This document shows, piece after piece, positions 8,558-18,575 of a stretch of DNA of 43,658 bases. Source of the stretch: Planctomycetia bacterium (lineage in GTDB: Bacteria > Planctomycetota > Planctomycetia > Pirellulales > JALHLM01); the NCBI GenBank assembly GCA_034440135.1, contig JAWXBP010000008.1, positions 1 to 43,658 on the forward strand, in the 5' to 3' direction. The notes below the pieces were generated by a model, which was not told the origin of the DNA, made no database searches, and saw only the letters and a list, made by a program, of their open reading frames with translations. How positions within the stretch are numbered: the first letter of the stretch is position 1; every line of letters starts with the position of its first letter. The translations under genes and the position numbers were made by a program.

Positions 8558-10574
8558 CCACGCCGCGGAGCTCCGCGCCAAGCTGCTTGGCACAGGCGGC
8601 GACGATTTGCTCACAGACTTGATCGGCCGCCTGGCTGGTGAGCGTGGCGTCGGGGTCTCGCAGAGTGATGGTGAGCAGCAAGCTCTTCTTGTCGGCGCCG
8701 AGGCGTTCGGCGTGTCGGTACGTATCGCGGTAGGCGATTGTTTCCAACAACGGTCCCGCCGCAGCACTGGCCGTGGCCGCCACGTCCGACCATTGGGTCG
8801 ATTCGTCGACGACGAGATTCAAGTCGCGCTCGATCGCCGGATGTTGCGGCTGCTTGACATAAGTGGGGATCAAGTTCGCCAGCTTCGTCAGCAGCGAGAG
8901 TTGCAATTCCGCAGCCGTCGCGCCGCCCCGCAGGTCGAACTTCTTCTGCCCCGCGGAGCTGACTTCGCCGACGTAACCAAGCGTTTCGCCCGCGATCGAG
9001 AGCCGCGCGTAGCGCCCCTTGGCGAACAACTCGTGCTCGGCCGGCGCAACTTCGACCGTTAACGTGGGATGCAACTCGCGAACGAGCGCCTCGATGACGC
9101 CTTTTAGCTCGTGATAGCCGCCGCCGGAGGTAATGCCGATCAGTCGTTCCTCGCTCGGCAGTTGACCGGGGCGCGGCAAATAGACTTTGGCGATCTCGAA
9201 CAACTCAATCACCGGATTCGAGAGGCTCTCGTTGGTGCGCCGCGCGACGAGCAAGCTAGGAATCAGGCTGCGCCGCAATTGATTCGCGCCGCGCAGGATC
9301 GGCATTTGCGAAATGAGCGGCGCGGCGTCGGTCCAAGGGCTATACGCGGCGGAGATGCCGGGTTCGACGGCGCTCAGCGTGTAAGCCTCATCAAAGCCGG
9401 CCGCAGTGAGCACGTGGCGCACGCGCGACAGCACGCGGTCCTCGTCGCTCCGCGCCGACCGGGCCATCGGCACGCTGACGTCTTCGGGAATCTTGTCGTA
9501 GCCATGAATCCGCGCGACTTCTTCGACGAGATCGATCTCGCGCGTCAGATCGCGCCGCCACGACGGTGGGACGACGGCAATCTTGGAGGCGTCCGCACTT
9601 TGCGCAGCGCAACCGAGCGAGCTCAAGATGGCTCGTACCTGTTCAGCCGGAACGTCGATTCCCAAAATGCGCGGCAATTGGTTGAGTCGCAACACGACCG
9701 GCTCGCGCGGTGGCCGTGCAGGTCCGACATCGATGACGCCCGCGGCTAGTTCTCCACCGGCCAGGTCGAGGATCAACTCGCACGCCCGGCGGCTAGCCCA
9801 GTCGATGCCCTCCGGATCGACGCCGCGCTCGAATCGGTATGACGAATCGCTGCGCAGATTGAGCGCTCGGGCGGTATTGCGAATGGAACCGGGCAAGAAC
9901 TCGGCGGCCTCGATCAGCAGGTCGGTGGTCGATGCGGAGACTTCGGAATCCGCGCCGCCCATCACGCCGCCCAATGCCACGGCAGTCTCGGCGTCGGCGA
10001 TGACGCACATTTCGCCGGTGAGATCGTACGCCTGGTGATTGATCGCTTGAAACTTCTCACCGGCTTTCGCGCGGCGGACGATAATCTGCCGGCCTCTGAG
10101 CCGCGACAGATCGAAGGCATGCAGCGGCTGCCCGCATTCGAACAGGACGTAATTCGTGATATCGACGACGTTGTTGATCGCCGCCACGCCGAGCGTCGCC
10201 AGGCGTTTGACGAGCCAGGCGGGACTCGGACCAATCTTGACGCCGCGTACGACCCGCGCGGTGTAGCGCGGGCAGAGATCGGGGCAATCGATCCGGACTT
10301 GCGCTAATTCCGCGACGGGCGTGCGTCCCTCGCGCGGTTTGGACTCCTTGATTCTCCAAGGCAGCCCGAAGATCACGCCGACTTCCCGGGCGATCCCGAC
10401 ATGCCCCAAACAATCGGGCCGATTGCTCGTCACTTCCAAGTCGATCGCCACGTCGTCGCCGACCTTAGTCGTCGACTCGTGATTCAAGCCCGCCATCATC
10501 AACCGGCGCGCCAATTCCTCGGCCGGCATCTCCAGCGCAACGTAATCAGCGAGCCAGTTCCAGGAGATCAGCAT
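8550..10574 (-). CDS. pheT: Phenylalanyl-tRNA synthetase beta subunit, short form without the EMAPII-like domain
   Basis: PheT forms the alpha2-beta2 phenylalanyl-tRNA synthetase with PheS. At 674 aa it is much shorter than the usual ~800 aa. Residues 1-35 (MLISWNWLADYV, MAGLNHE) match the normal N-terminus. The sequence then runs directly into DLEVTSNRPDCLGHVGIARE, so the roughly 115-residue tRNA-binding OB-fold normally inserted here is absent. The B3/4 editing region (about 95-265), B5 (about 285-355), the catalytic-like core and a C-terminal FDX-ACB anticodon-binding domain (about 570-673, with YVKQPQHPAIERDLNLVV) are present. It is the last gene of the rpmI-rplT-pheS-pheT series. Confidence 0.96.
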   Translation of the reverse strand: MLISWNWLADYVALEMPAEELARRLMMAGLNHESTTKVGDDVAIDLEVTSNRPDCLGHVGIAREVGVIFGLPWRIKESKPREGRTPVAELAQVRIDCPDLCPRYTARVVRGVKIGPSPAWLVKRLATLGVAAINNVVDITNYVLFECGQPLHAFDLSRLRGRQIIVRRAKAGEKFQAINHQAYDLTGEMCVIADAETAVALGGVMGGADSEVSASTTDLLIEAAEFLPGSIRNTARALNLRSDSSYRFERGVDPEGIDWASRRACELILDLAGGELAAGVIDVGPARPPREPVVLRLNQLPRILGIDVPAEQVRAILSSLGCAAQSADASKIAVVPPSWRRDLTREIDLVEEVARIHGYDKIPEDVSVPMARSARSDEDRVLSRVRHVLTAAGFDEAYTLSAVEPGISAAYSPWTDAAPLISQMPILRGANQLRRSLIPSLLVARRTNESLSNPVIELFEIAKVYLPRPGQLPSEERLIGITSGGGYHELKGVIEALVRELHPTLTVEVAPAEHELFAKGRYARLSIAGETLGYVGEVSSAGQKKFDLRGGATAAELQLSLLTKLANLIPTYVKQPQHPAIERDLNLVVDESTQWSDVAATASAAAGPLLETIAYRDTYRHAERLGADKKSLLLTITLRDPDATLTSQAADQVCEQIVAACAKQLGAELRGVEK

Positions 10575-10592
10575 GGGGCGGGGTTAGTTTGA

Positions 10593-10622
10593 AGTTTTCA
10601 GTTTTCAGTTTTCAGTTTTCAG
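10593..10622. repeat. Short AGTTTTC tandem repeat in the pheS-pheT spacer
   Basis: Four copies of AGTTTTC stand in tandem, followed by a fifth degenerate start (AGTATTG). The array occupies part of the 110-bp spacer between pheS and pheT. On the transcribed strand it reads GAAAACT repeated, ending 18 bases before the pheT ATG. A second small direct repeat, ACTCCACCTACT, follows within the same spacer (about 10650-10677). Confidence 0.9.
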
Positions 10623-10684
10623 TATTGGAAAGCAAACCATCCTCACCTACTCCACCTACTAACTACTCCACCTACTTCGTTCCG

Positions 10685-11704
10685 TCAGAACTGCCGCAGG
10701 AAGCGGACGTCGTTTTTGTAGAACTCGCGGATGTCGGTGACTTGATGGCGTCGGGCGCAGACGCGTTCTACGCCGAGCCCGAAGGCGAAGCCGGTGTATT
10801 CTTCGGGATCGTAGCCAACCGCCTGCAGTACGTGCGGGTCGACCATGCCGGCGCCACCCATTTCGATCCAACGATCGTGCCAGCTCATGTCGACTTCCAC
10901 GCTCGGCTCGGTGAACGGGAAGAATGACGGGCGGAAACGGATATGCACGTCGCCGCCGAAGTAAGCCGCTGCGAACAATCGGAGCGTGCTCTTGAGATCG
11001 GCCATCGTCACTTTGCGATCGACCAGCAGCCCTTCGATCTGATGGAACATCGGGTAGTGCGTGTCATCGGCCGTGTCGGGCCGATAGACGCGCCCCAGCG
11101 AGATGATCCGTACCGGCGGCTGCGTGGCCTCCATGACACGAATCTGCACCGTGCTCGTCTGGCTGCGCAACAACAACGGCCCGCCGGCGCCGCGCTCGGC
11201 CGTGGCGAGATAGAAGTTCTCCAGCGGATCGCGCGCGGGGTGCGAGGCCGGAATGTTCAACGCTTCGAAGTTATGCCGCTCGTCCTCGATCTCCGGCCCG
11301 TCGGCGACGTTGAACCCGAGCCGGCCAAGGATTTCTTTCAATTCCTCGATCGTCTGCGTGAGCGGATGCAGGCGACCGAGACGCAACGGACGGCCCGGCA
11401 GCGTCAGGTCGATTGGCGCCAGGCCCGGCTCTGTGCTCCCCTGCGCAGAGTTGCGCTCTTGAGCGCTCGTGAAGGCCGCTTCGATGGCCTGCTTAGCGTC
11501 GTTGAAATGTTTGCCGGCCGCTGGCTTGTCGGCTTTATCGACCGCGCCGAGTCCCTTTTGGGCGTCCTTGATGCGACCGCTCTTTGCGCCGAGGAACTCG
11601 ATTCGCGCGGCTTCGAGCGTCACAGCGCCGTCGGCCTCGGAAAAAGCACGCGAGGCGTCCGCGACAAGCGTTTCAAGTTCGGCGAGGAAGTTGGCCAGGG
11701 CCAC
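10685..11704 (-). CDS. pheS: Phenylalanyl-tRNA synthetase alpha subunit
   Basis: PheS is the catalytic subunit that activates phenylalanine and charges tRNA-Phe. It is 339 aa from the chosen GTG start. An N-terminal coiled-coil region ([31 protein letters not shown]) precedes the class II catalytic domain. That domain shows [20 protein letters not shown] around residue 215 and the motif-3 sequence [11 protein letters not shown] near residue 305. The reading frame stays open upstream to 11851, but that part runs through a palindromic repeat and has no PheS similarity. GTG at 11704 or 11713 is therefore the probable start. It lies 204 bp after rplT. Confidence 0.95.
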   Translation of the reverse strand: MALANFLAELETLVADASRAFSEADGAVTLEAARIEFLGAKSGRIKDAQKGLGAVDKADKPAAGKHFNDAKQAIEAAFTSAQERNSAQGSTEPGLAPIDLTLPGRPLRLGRLHPLTQTIEELKEILGRLGFNVADGPEIEDERHNFEALNIPASHPARDPLENFYLATAERGAGGPLLLRSQTSTVQIRVMEATQPPVRIISLGRVYRPDTADDTHYPMFHQIEGLLVDRKVTMADLKSTLRLFAAAYFGGDVHIRFRPSFFPFTEPSVEVDMSWHDRWIEMGGAGMVDPHVLQAVGYDPEEYTGFAFGLGVERVCARRHQVTDIREFYKNDVRFLRQF

Positions 11705-11736
11705 GGCGAACACCAGTGCCAGATGGGGTAGTCCAT

Positions 11737-11889
11737 CAACACTAGCCCGTTGCGCAAGCGAGGGAGAGTTGACGACGCTTACCGGAAGTGATCGAACTCT
11801 CGGTTGCTCCGACGCGGCGCAACGGAGAGTTTCATCTCCAGCGGCAAGCAACGTCCGCTCTCCCTCGCTTGCGCAACGGGCTAGTGTTG
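11737..11889. repeat. Perfect 32-bp inverted repeat element
   Basis: The left arm at 11737-11768 begins CAACACTAGCCCGTTGCGCA. The right arm at 11858-11889 is its exact reverse complement over 32 bases. The spacer is 89 bases. The element fills most of the rplT-pheS gap and ends 20 bases before the rplT stop on the plus-strand map. The arm sequence resembles a widespread planctomycete intergenic repeat as I remember it. It could be a non-autonomous mobile element or a folded mRNA segment between two cotranscribed genes. Confidence 0.95.
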
Positions 11890-11908
11890 GGATGTTCCAA
11901 CGACGGAC

Positions 11909-12274
11909 TTAGGCCGCGTTTTGCAGCAGCGCGCCTTTGACCATTTCGACGACCTTGTCGAACGCCGGGGCGTCGTGGATGGCCATTTCGGACAAGGACT
12001 TACGATCCAGACCGATGTTGGCGCGGTGCAGTCCGGCGATGAACTCGCTGTAGCGGAGACCGCGCATCTTCACGGCCGCGTTGATGCGGACGATCCAGAG
12101 CCGGCGGAACTCGCGCTTGCGGTTGCGGCGATCGCGATAGGCGTACGCGCCAGCCCGGAGCAAGGTTTCCTTCGCGGTACGCAGCAGCTTCCGACGGCCG
12201 CCGACGAATCCCTTCACCTTCTTGAACAGCCGCTTCTTGGCTTGGTTGCGAGCGGCGCCCTTTTTGGTACGCAT
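11909..12274 (-). CDS. rplT: 50S ribosomal protein L20
   Basis: L20 is an early-assembly protein that binds 23S rRNA. The 121-aa length and the basic N-terminus ([28 protein letters not shown]) are typical. So are [45 protein letters not shown] and the C-terminal helix. AAGGAAAGACC precedes the ATG and supplies a ribosome binding site. It follows rpmI after a repeat-filled 137-bp spacer and precedes pheS. In many bacteria L20 represses its own operon through the mRNA; no such leader structure was recognised here. Confidence 0.98.
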   Translation of the reverse strand: MRTKKGAARNQAKKRLFKKVKGFVGGRRKLLRTAKETLLRAGAYAYRDRRNRKREFRRLWIVRINAAVKMRGLRYSEFIAGLHRANIGLDRKSLSEMAIHDAPAFDKVVEMVKGALLQNAA

Positions 12275-12312
12275 GGTCTTTCCTTAACGTCTTCCTGCGC
12301 CCCCTTAGGGGC

Positions 12313-12410
12313 GAATGTCGAATTTCTAAATCGGAATGACGAATCAAATCTGAAATCTGAATTTCGAAGGCCGGAGCGTTCGTCATTCGGATTTCGAACT
12401 TCGTCATTCC
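12313..12410. repeat. Degenerate GAATGACGAA-type repeat in the rpmI-rplT spacer
   Basis: This AT-richer stretch is built from variants of GAATGACGAA, AATTTCGAA and their reverse complements (GGAATGACGAATC, TTCGTCATTCGGATTTCGAA, TTCGTCATTCC). Facing copies give partial inverted symmetry. It occupies almost the whole spacer between rpmI and rplT. Such arrays look like the dispersed low-complexity repeats common in planctomycete spacers. Confidence 0.8.
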
Positions 12411-12411
12411 C

Positions 12412-12615
12412 TTAGTAGCTGTTTCCCTTGAGCATTTCCAGCACGCGGTCGGCGTCCATTTTGTCGAGGACGGAGGTGCCGCGGAGGTTGCGCTTGCGCT
12501 TGGCGCTCATCGCCGTCGCCAAGTGGCTCGTGCCGCATTGACGATGCTTGATCTTGCCGGTGCCGGTTGCCCGGAACCGCTTCTTGGCGCCCTTATGTGT
12601 TTTCTGTTTTGGCAT
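12412..12615 (-). CDS. rpmI: 50S ribosomal protein L35
   Basis: L35 is a small basic large-subunit protein; this one is 67 aa. MPKQKTHKGAKKRFRATGTG at the N-terminus and the KHRQCGTSHLATAMSAKRKRNLRG stretch are diagnostic. The frame is open upstream to 12714, but the preceding 33 residues are unrelated to L35, so the ATG at 12615 is the start. The usual upstream partner infC is absent; the next gene upstream is ilvD, across a 223-bp gap that contains a hairpin repeat. Confidence 0.97.
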   Translation of the reverse strand: MPKQKTHKGAKKRFRATGTGKIKHRQCGTSHLATAMSAKRKRNLRGTSVLDKMDADRVLEMLKGNSY

Positions 12616-12735
12616 TGTCGCTGCGTCCGTGGCAAGCCAGTTGGGTTTTGAAGAATCCATGATTATAGGGCCGCTCGCCGCCAGCGGAAGGGGGAAAGGC
12701 GGTTCTCGAACCAAGGAAAAATGGTCGATCGCGCC

Positions 12736-12801
12736 AAGCCCAGGGAAGGCCCTCGAAGTCCTATCTATCTGCGATAGACTGGGGTGGCCTTCCCTGGGCT
12801 T
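12736..12801. repeat. Dispersed hairpin repeat, copy 2
   Basis: Perfect 16-bp arms AAGCCCAGGGAAGGCC and GGCCTTCCCTGGGCTT enclose a 34-base loop starting CTCGAAGTC and ending GACTGGGGT. The loop itself has inverted symmetry (AGTC facing GACT, CTATC facing GATAG), which lengthens the foldable structure. It lies between the ilvD stop and the rpmI start, both on the minus strand. Confidence 0.95.
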
Positions 12802-12838
12802 AACGAGCGAAATCGCGTAATTGTGCTAGTGCGGCCTC

Positions 12839-14512
<1,674 letters not shown>

Positions 14513-14704
14513 GACAACTCCGAGTGCGGCGGGTGGCGGGCGAGGAAGCGACTATCTTAGCGCGAGGCGGGACAGCATTCCAGCGGTAGGCATGGCAGCG
14601 CGATTTCGTCGCAGCAGCCGCCCCGTAGGTCAGTCGCCGCCGCCAAAGGAAACTGCTTCGATCAAGCGAGCGCACAATCGAAGTCCGGAGCGACTGCGTA
14701 AGGC

Positions 14705-14742
14705 GTGCCTGACGGAATACGCAGCGCTTTCCTGTCAGGCAC
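14705..14742. repeat. Short hairpin GTGCCTGAC...GTCAGGCAC
   Basis: Nine-base arms GTGCCTGAC (14705-14713) and GTCAGGCAC (14734-14742) flank a 20-base loop in which GGAA and TTCC can pair further. It lies downstream of the leftward radical SAM gene and upstream of ilvD. No T-tract accompanies it on either strand, so it may be a dispersed repeat rather than a terminator. Confidence 0.7.
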
Positions 14743-14790
14743 AATTCCGGAATACTCTTGGATGTTGACAATGCCTTGGTGTTGGCCGTG

Positions 14791-15780
14791 TCATTCGCCT
14801 TCGACTGCGGTGGCTGACCTACGGGAGAGCCTTCCTTGCCAGGTATCCCGGCGCGCGAATTCCGCGTCGAGCGCCGTTCTCAACCCCGGCTTATCCAGGC
14901 ACCACGCTGGCCCGATGAGGTAATCGGGCGGGGCGTCGCCGCTGACGCGTTCGACGATGCATTCCGGCGGGATCCGTTCCAGAAAGTCGACCACCGTGCG
15001 GACGTAGTCGTCGCGCTCCATGAGTTGGACCTCGCCGCGGGCGACCTGGTCGGCGAGCGGCGTGTTGCGGACGGCGTAGAGGTTGTGGATTTTCACCGAG
15101 TCGAGTCGTAACCGAGCAATTTCCCGGGCTGTGGCCAGCATATCGGCGTGAGATTCGCCCGGCAGGCCGAGCATGACGTGGGCGCAGATCTCAAAGCTGC
15201 GGCCGCGGCTGCGTTCGATGGCATCGACGCTGGCCGCGTGGTCATGGGCGCGGTTCATCCAGACCAGCGACCGGTCATGCATCGTTTGCAGGCCGTACTC
15301 GACCGACAGATACGTCCGCCCGGCGACTTCCGCGAGCAGGTTCAGCACGTCCTCCGGGACACAGTCCGGCCGGGTGCCGACGGCGATGCCCACGACCTGC
15401 GGATGCGCCAGGGCCTGGTCGAACATCGTGCGAAGCTTTTCCAGCGGCCCGTACGTGTTAGTGGCCGGCTGGAAATAGGCCAGGAAGCGGTCCACCTTAT
15501 AGCGAGTTTTGAGCCGGCGGATGCCGTCGTCGATCTGGCCGCCGATGTTCAGCCGCGGCACCCGGCGGCTGGGGCTGAAGCTGCGGTTGTCGCAGAACGT
15601 GCAGCCGCCCGTGGCCTTGGAGCCGTCCACATTTGGGCAGGTGAACCCGGCGTCGACGCTGACCTTTTGGATTCGCTCGCCAAAACGCTTCCGGAGGTAG
15701 AAGTTGTAGGCGAAATACCGGAGCCCGGCGGACCGCCATTCCGGGATCGCGGCGGGCAGGGTCGGCTGATTGATTGACAC
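14791..15780 (-). CDS. YhcC-type radical SAM protein (TIGR01212-like)
   Basis: This is a 329-aa radical SAM protein. The iron-sulfur cluster motif has the spacing CPNVDGSKATGGCTFC (C48, C60, C63), a C-x11-C-x2-C pattern typical of the YhcC group rather than the common C-x3-C-x2-C. The N-terminal RYFAYNFYLRKRFGERIQKVSVDAGFTC and the later LSVEYGLQTMHDRSL and HVMLGLPGE segments agree. The family is cytoplasmic, and its exact reaction is not settled in what I know. It ends 278 bp before ilvD and starts divergent from the FHA gene. Confidence 0.92.
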   Translation of the reverse strand: MSINQPTLPAAIPEWRSAGLRYFAYNFYLRKRFGERIQKVSVDAGFTCPNVDGSKATGGCTFCDNRSFSPSRRVPRLNIGGQIDDGIRRLKTRYKVDRFLAYFQPATNTYGPLEKLRTMFDQALAHPQVVGIAVGTRPDCVPEDVLNLLAEVAGRTYLSVEYGLQTMHDRSLVWMNRAHDHAASVDAIERSRGRSFEICAHVMLGLPGESHADMLATAREIARLRLDSVKIHNLYAVRNTPLADQVARGEVQLMERDDYVRTVVDFLERIPPECIVERVSGDAPPDYLIGPAWCLDKPGLRTALDAEFARRDTWQGRLSRRSATAVEGE

Positions 15781-15872
15781 TAATCCATGCCCTGCCTAGA
15801 CTTTAGTTGAATTCATCGCGCATTGTAGCCCGTCGTTATCCCTCCCCTCAAGAGTCCTCATAGGTTGCCGGA

Positions 15873-16340
15873 ATGTACGGAGAGCTGGTCCCCATCGGCG
15901 GCGGCGACACCATTCCCTTGCTGAAATCAAAGCTATTGGTCGGACGGAGGGAGAGTTGCGACATCGTGTTGCGTTTTCCGAACGTGTCGGCCCATCACTG
16001 CGAGCTGTCGGTGAACGGCGGCTACTGGTACGTGAAGGATCTGCAGAGCCGGAACGGCGTGAAGATCAACGGCGTCCCGGTCACCGAGGAAAAGCGGATC
16101 GATCCGGGCGACAGCGTGGCCATCGCTAAGCACAAGTACGAACTGCACTACGTTCCCGCCGACATCGGCGCCGTCGGCCCCCCGCCGCTCGACGACGACG
16201 CGGCCCGGATCTTCGGCCAATCGCTCCTGGAACGCGCGGGGCTGAACAAGCCCGCTAATCCGGAGCGCGACCGCGTCCAGCGCTACGACGTCACGAACAA
16301 CGAAGCCGGACAAATCAAAGACCCGAACCGACCAGTTTAG
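15873..16340 (+). CDS. FHA domain protein
   Basis: This small 155-aa cytoplasmic protein carries a single forkhead-associated domain, which binds phosphothreonine peptides. The core motifs are visible: GRRESCDI (residues 24-31), SAHHCEL (39-45), and SRNGVKING (59-67). Residues after about 95 are polar and probably flexible, ending in DPNRPV. It has no kinase or other effector domain, so it is likely an adaptor. No kinase gene is present in the window. It precedes the AT-richer two-gene insert by 87 bases. Confidence 0.93.
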   Translation: MYGELVPIGGGDTIPLLKSKLLVGRRESCDIVLRFPNVSAHHCELSVNGGYWYVKDLQSRNGVKINGVPVTEEKRIDPGDSVAIAKHKYELHYVPADIGAVGPPPLDDDAARIFGQSLLERAGLNKPANPERDRVQRYDVTNNEAGQIKDPNRPV

Positions 16341-16427
16341 GAAAAGTCGAAATTAGATACGAGGAACGCAGCGCCTGGGCGCGAACAACTTCAATCGACG
16401 TGCCTAACACTGGAAAGGAGCCCTGTC

Positions 16428-16706
16428 ATGGCAAGGATTCGATGCAACAAGATTGAAGCAGGACTGAGGTCGTCGGAGGTCGTCGCCCGGTTCAAGGACT
16501 ACCGTGGCCGCGAGCATTTCATCCGCGTGGAGGAAGACTTCCTCACCAAGGAAGACGAAACGTATTTTTTGCCAATCGGCGTGGTGCAGGTTGATATTCC
16601 ACATCAAGCTGCGCTCATTGAACTGCCGCATGAGGCGGAAACCGGTGCAAATCGCATTTGGGTCAAACAAGAGCAACTTGATGAACCCATCGAGGCGCTT
16701 GCATGA
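16428..16706 (+). CDS. Unrecognised 92-aa protein overlapping a dCTP deaminase-like gene
   Basis: I do not recognise this family. The 92-aa sequence is acidic overall and mixed alpha/beta in appearance (VVARFKDYRGREHFIRVEEDFL, TYFLPIGVVQVDIPHQAALIELP), with no signal peptide, membrane segment or clear catalytic motif. It has one of the best ribosome binding sites in the window (AAGGAG seven bases before the ATG). Its stop codon overlaps the start of the next gene in ATGA, which indicates translational coupling. Base composition is clearly more AT-rich than in rsgA or the FHA gene, suggesting acquisition by transfer together with the downstream gene. Confidence 0.8.
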   Translation: MARIRCNKIEAGLRSSEVVARFKDYRGREHFIRVEEDFLTKEDETYFLPIGVVQVDIPHQAALIELPHEAETGANRIWVKQEQLDEPIEALA

Positions 16707-17289
16707 TTCTTTCTGACCGGGAAATCCTGGCCGCGATTGCACGAAACGCACTCAGCATCACGCCAAAGCCTTCCGCAGAAGCTTGGTCGTCAACTGCGGT
16801 TGACTTGCGTCTCGCAAAGCAACTTGTGATCTGGAAGCGACCCGGCGGTCATGGAGTCGAGGCAGTCGTTTGTCCTTCGAGCCCAGACTATGATTTCGAA
16901 GTTGTGCGCAACACATACAGTGAGCGAATTGAAATCACAGCGGACGGATTCACCTTCAAGTCACAGAGTTTTTTGCTAGGTTGGACGCTCGAAAAGATTA
17001 GACTTCCACACCAATCACGATTGGCCGCACGCGTTGAAGGTAAGAGCAGCCTGGCTCGGCTTGGAGTTGGCGTGCATATCACGGCCCCACGATACATTCC
17101 GGTTTTGGATTCAAGCAGGGCGATCCTGAATATCCAGGCAGCCCATTGCAACTTGAAATGTGGAATGTAGGCCCGTTGGATGTAAAGCTCACGGTGGAAA
17201 TGCCCATCTGTCAGCTGATATTCGAATTGGTAGATGGTACGCCAGACAAGGGATACGCCGGGAGATTCACTGTGCAAGGGCCGACGTAA
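16703..17289 (+). pseudogene. dCTP deaminase/dUTPase-family gene broken by a one-base deletion
   Basis: The first frame runs through MILSDREIL and ARVEGKSSLARLGVGVHITAP, the family's signature region, then stops early at 17170. Adding one base near 17085-17089, for example a fifth C in the CCCC run at 17085-17088, restores a family-like continuation. It reads TIHSGFGFKQGDPEYPG, PLQLEMWNVGPLDVKLTVEM and PICQLIFE, ending at 17289. The restored protein would be 195 aa, about the length of Dcd (193 aa in E. coli). The Glu of LEMWN is where the catalytic Glu is expected. Dcd enzymes deaminate dCTP to dUTP; related enzymes act in phage defence. The break may be real or a sequence error. Confidence 0.85.
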
Positions 17290-17341
17290 GCGTCGAACTT
17301 CCGATTGAGCTGCGAGGCCCCAACAGTCGCTCATTGATTGC

Positions 17342-18472
17342 ATGGCCAAAAAACAAAAGCTGCGGGCTAATTTTCGCAAGAATCGCGTGCCTCGGGCTCG
17401 CTCCGGGGACTGGACACGCGATTTCGCCGCGGGCAGCGGTCAGCAAGACGACGCGATTCAAACGGAGCGCGTCAGCGGCAAAGGGGAGCTGACCCGTAAG
17501 CGGACGGTGATCGGCGTCGAGACGGAGCGCTGCGACGGCTCCAGTTTCGACGTGCATCTGAACGTCGACGAAAGCGCTTGCCTCGCGGGCCGCGTGCTCA
17601 AGGTCTTCGGCCTCACCTGCAAGGTGCTGGCCGACGACGGCGCGTTCTATCAGTGTGCGGTGCGCCGCATCCTCAAAACGCTTAGCACCGATCAACGTCA
17701 CGTCGTGGCAGCCGGCGACCGTGTCTGGTTTCGCCCCTCGCCGGGCAACGAAGGGATCATCGAGCGCGTGGATCCCCGACACGGCACGTTGAGTCGCGAT
17801 AGCCGTGGCCGGCGGCACATCATCGTTACCAACGTCGATCAACTTCTGATCCTGGCCAGCGCCGACCAGCCGCCGCTCAAGCCGAATCTGATCGACCGGT
17901 TTCTGATTACCGCCGAAAAGTGCGGGATTCGGCCCCTGATTTGCATCAATAAGATCGACCTCGTCGACCCTGCCAAATTGATGCCGCTCGTGGGGCTGTA
18001 CTCGCAGCTAGGCTACGAAGTACTGCTGACGAGCGCCGTCACGGGACAGGGCGTCGAGCGATTGCGACAAAACCTGGTGGGCCGCGAAAGCGCGTTGGCC
18101 GGGCAAAGCGGCGTCGGCAAATCTTCGCTCCTGAACACGGTGGATCCGACGCTCAACCTTCGCGTGAGAGAGGTGAGCGTCGAGACCACGAAGGGAAAGC
18201 ACACCACCACGACGGCCACGCTAATTCCTCTCGCCGACGGCGGCTTTGTGGTCGATACGCCCGGCATTCGGCAGATGCAACTTTGGGACGTGATTCCGGC
18301 TGAGGTAGCGGGCTATTTCCGGGACTTGCGGCCGTTCGTCAGCGGCTGCCGGTACCCGGATTGCACGCACCTCCACGAGGAGGACTGCGCCGTGAAGGAC
18401 GCGGTGGCCGACGGTTGGCTCGATGAGCGCCGATATGAGAGCTATTGCCGGCTGTTTGAAGGCGAAGAATGA
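17342..18472 (+). CDS. rsgA: Ribosome small subunit-dependent GTPase A
   Basis: RsgA is a circularly permuted GTPase that acts late in 30S assembly. At 376 aa it has the OB-fold near residues 80-155 ([27 protein letters not shown]). The permuted motifs follow: G4 NKIDLVD first, then G1 [12 protein letters not shown] (from residue 254) and G3 DTPG. The C-terminal zinc knuckle is C336RYPDC341THLHEEDC. The N-terminal about 45 residues are basic and longer than in E. coli RsgA. It begins 52 bases after the broken deaminase gene. Confidence 0.96.
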   Translation: MAKKQKLRANFRKNRVPRARSGDWTRDFAAGSGQQDDAIQTERVSGKGELTRKRTVIGVETERCDGSSFDVHLNVDESACLAGRVLKVFGLTCKVLADDGAFYQCAVRRILKTLSTDQRHVVAAGDRVWFRPSPGNEGIIERVDPRHGTLSRDSRGRRHIIVTNVDQLLILASADQPPLKPNLIDRFLITAEKCGIRPLICINKIDLVDPAKLMPLVGLYSQLGYEVLLTSAVTGQGVERLRQNLVGRESALAGQSGVGKSSLLNTVDPTLNLRVREVSVETTKGKHTTTTATLIPLADGGFVVDTPGIRQMQLWDVIPAEVAGYFRDLRPFVSGCRYPDCTHLHEEDCAVKDAVADGWLDERRYESYCRLFEGEE

Positions 18473-18575
18473 GAATGTCGAAGGTCGTATGATTTCACTG
18501 AACCCGAACCCGTTTTGTAGCGTCATCAAGTAAGCGCGACCCACAACCTGTTCTTACTGGGACATTTCTCTGCAC

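Noticed and set aside
11705-11851. N-terminal extension of PheS through the inverted repeat
   Set aside because: The extra 49 residues are encoded mostly by repeat DNA and have no PheS similarity; the PheS coiled coil begins at the GTG near 11704.
12616-12838. Hidden infC or a leader peptide upstream of rpmI
   Set aside because: No frame with IF3 similarity is present on either strand; the gap is mainly hairpin copy 2.
17085-17092. Programmed frameshift in the deaminase-like gene
   Set aside because: No slippery heptamer is seen and the required shift is a one-base gain. A lost base in a C-run is simpler.
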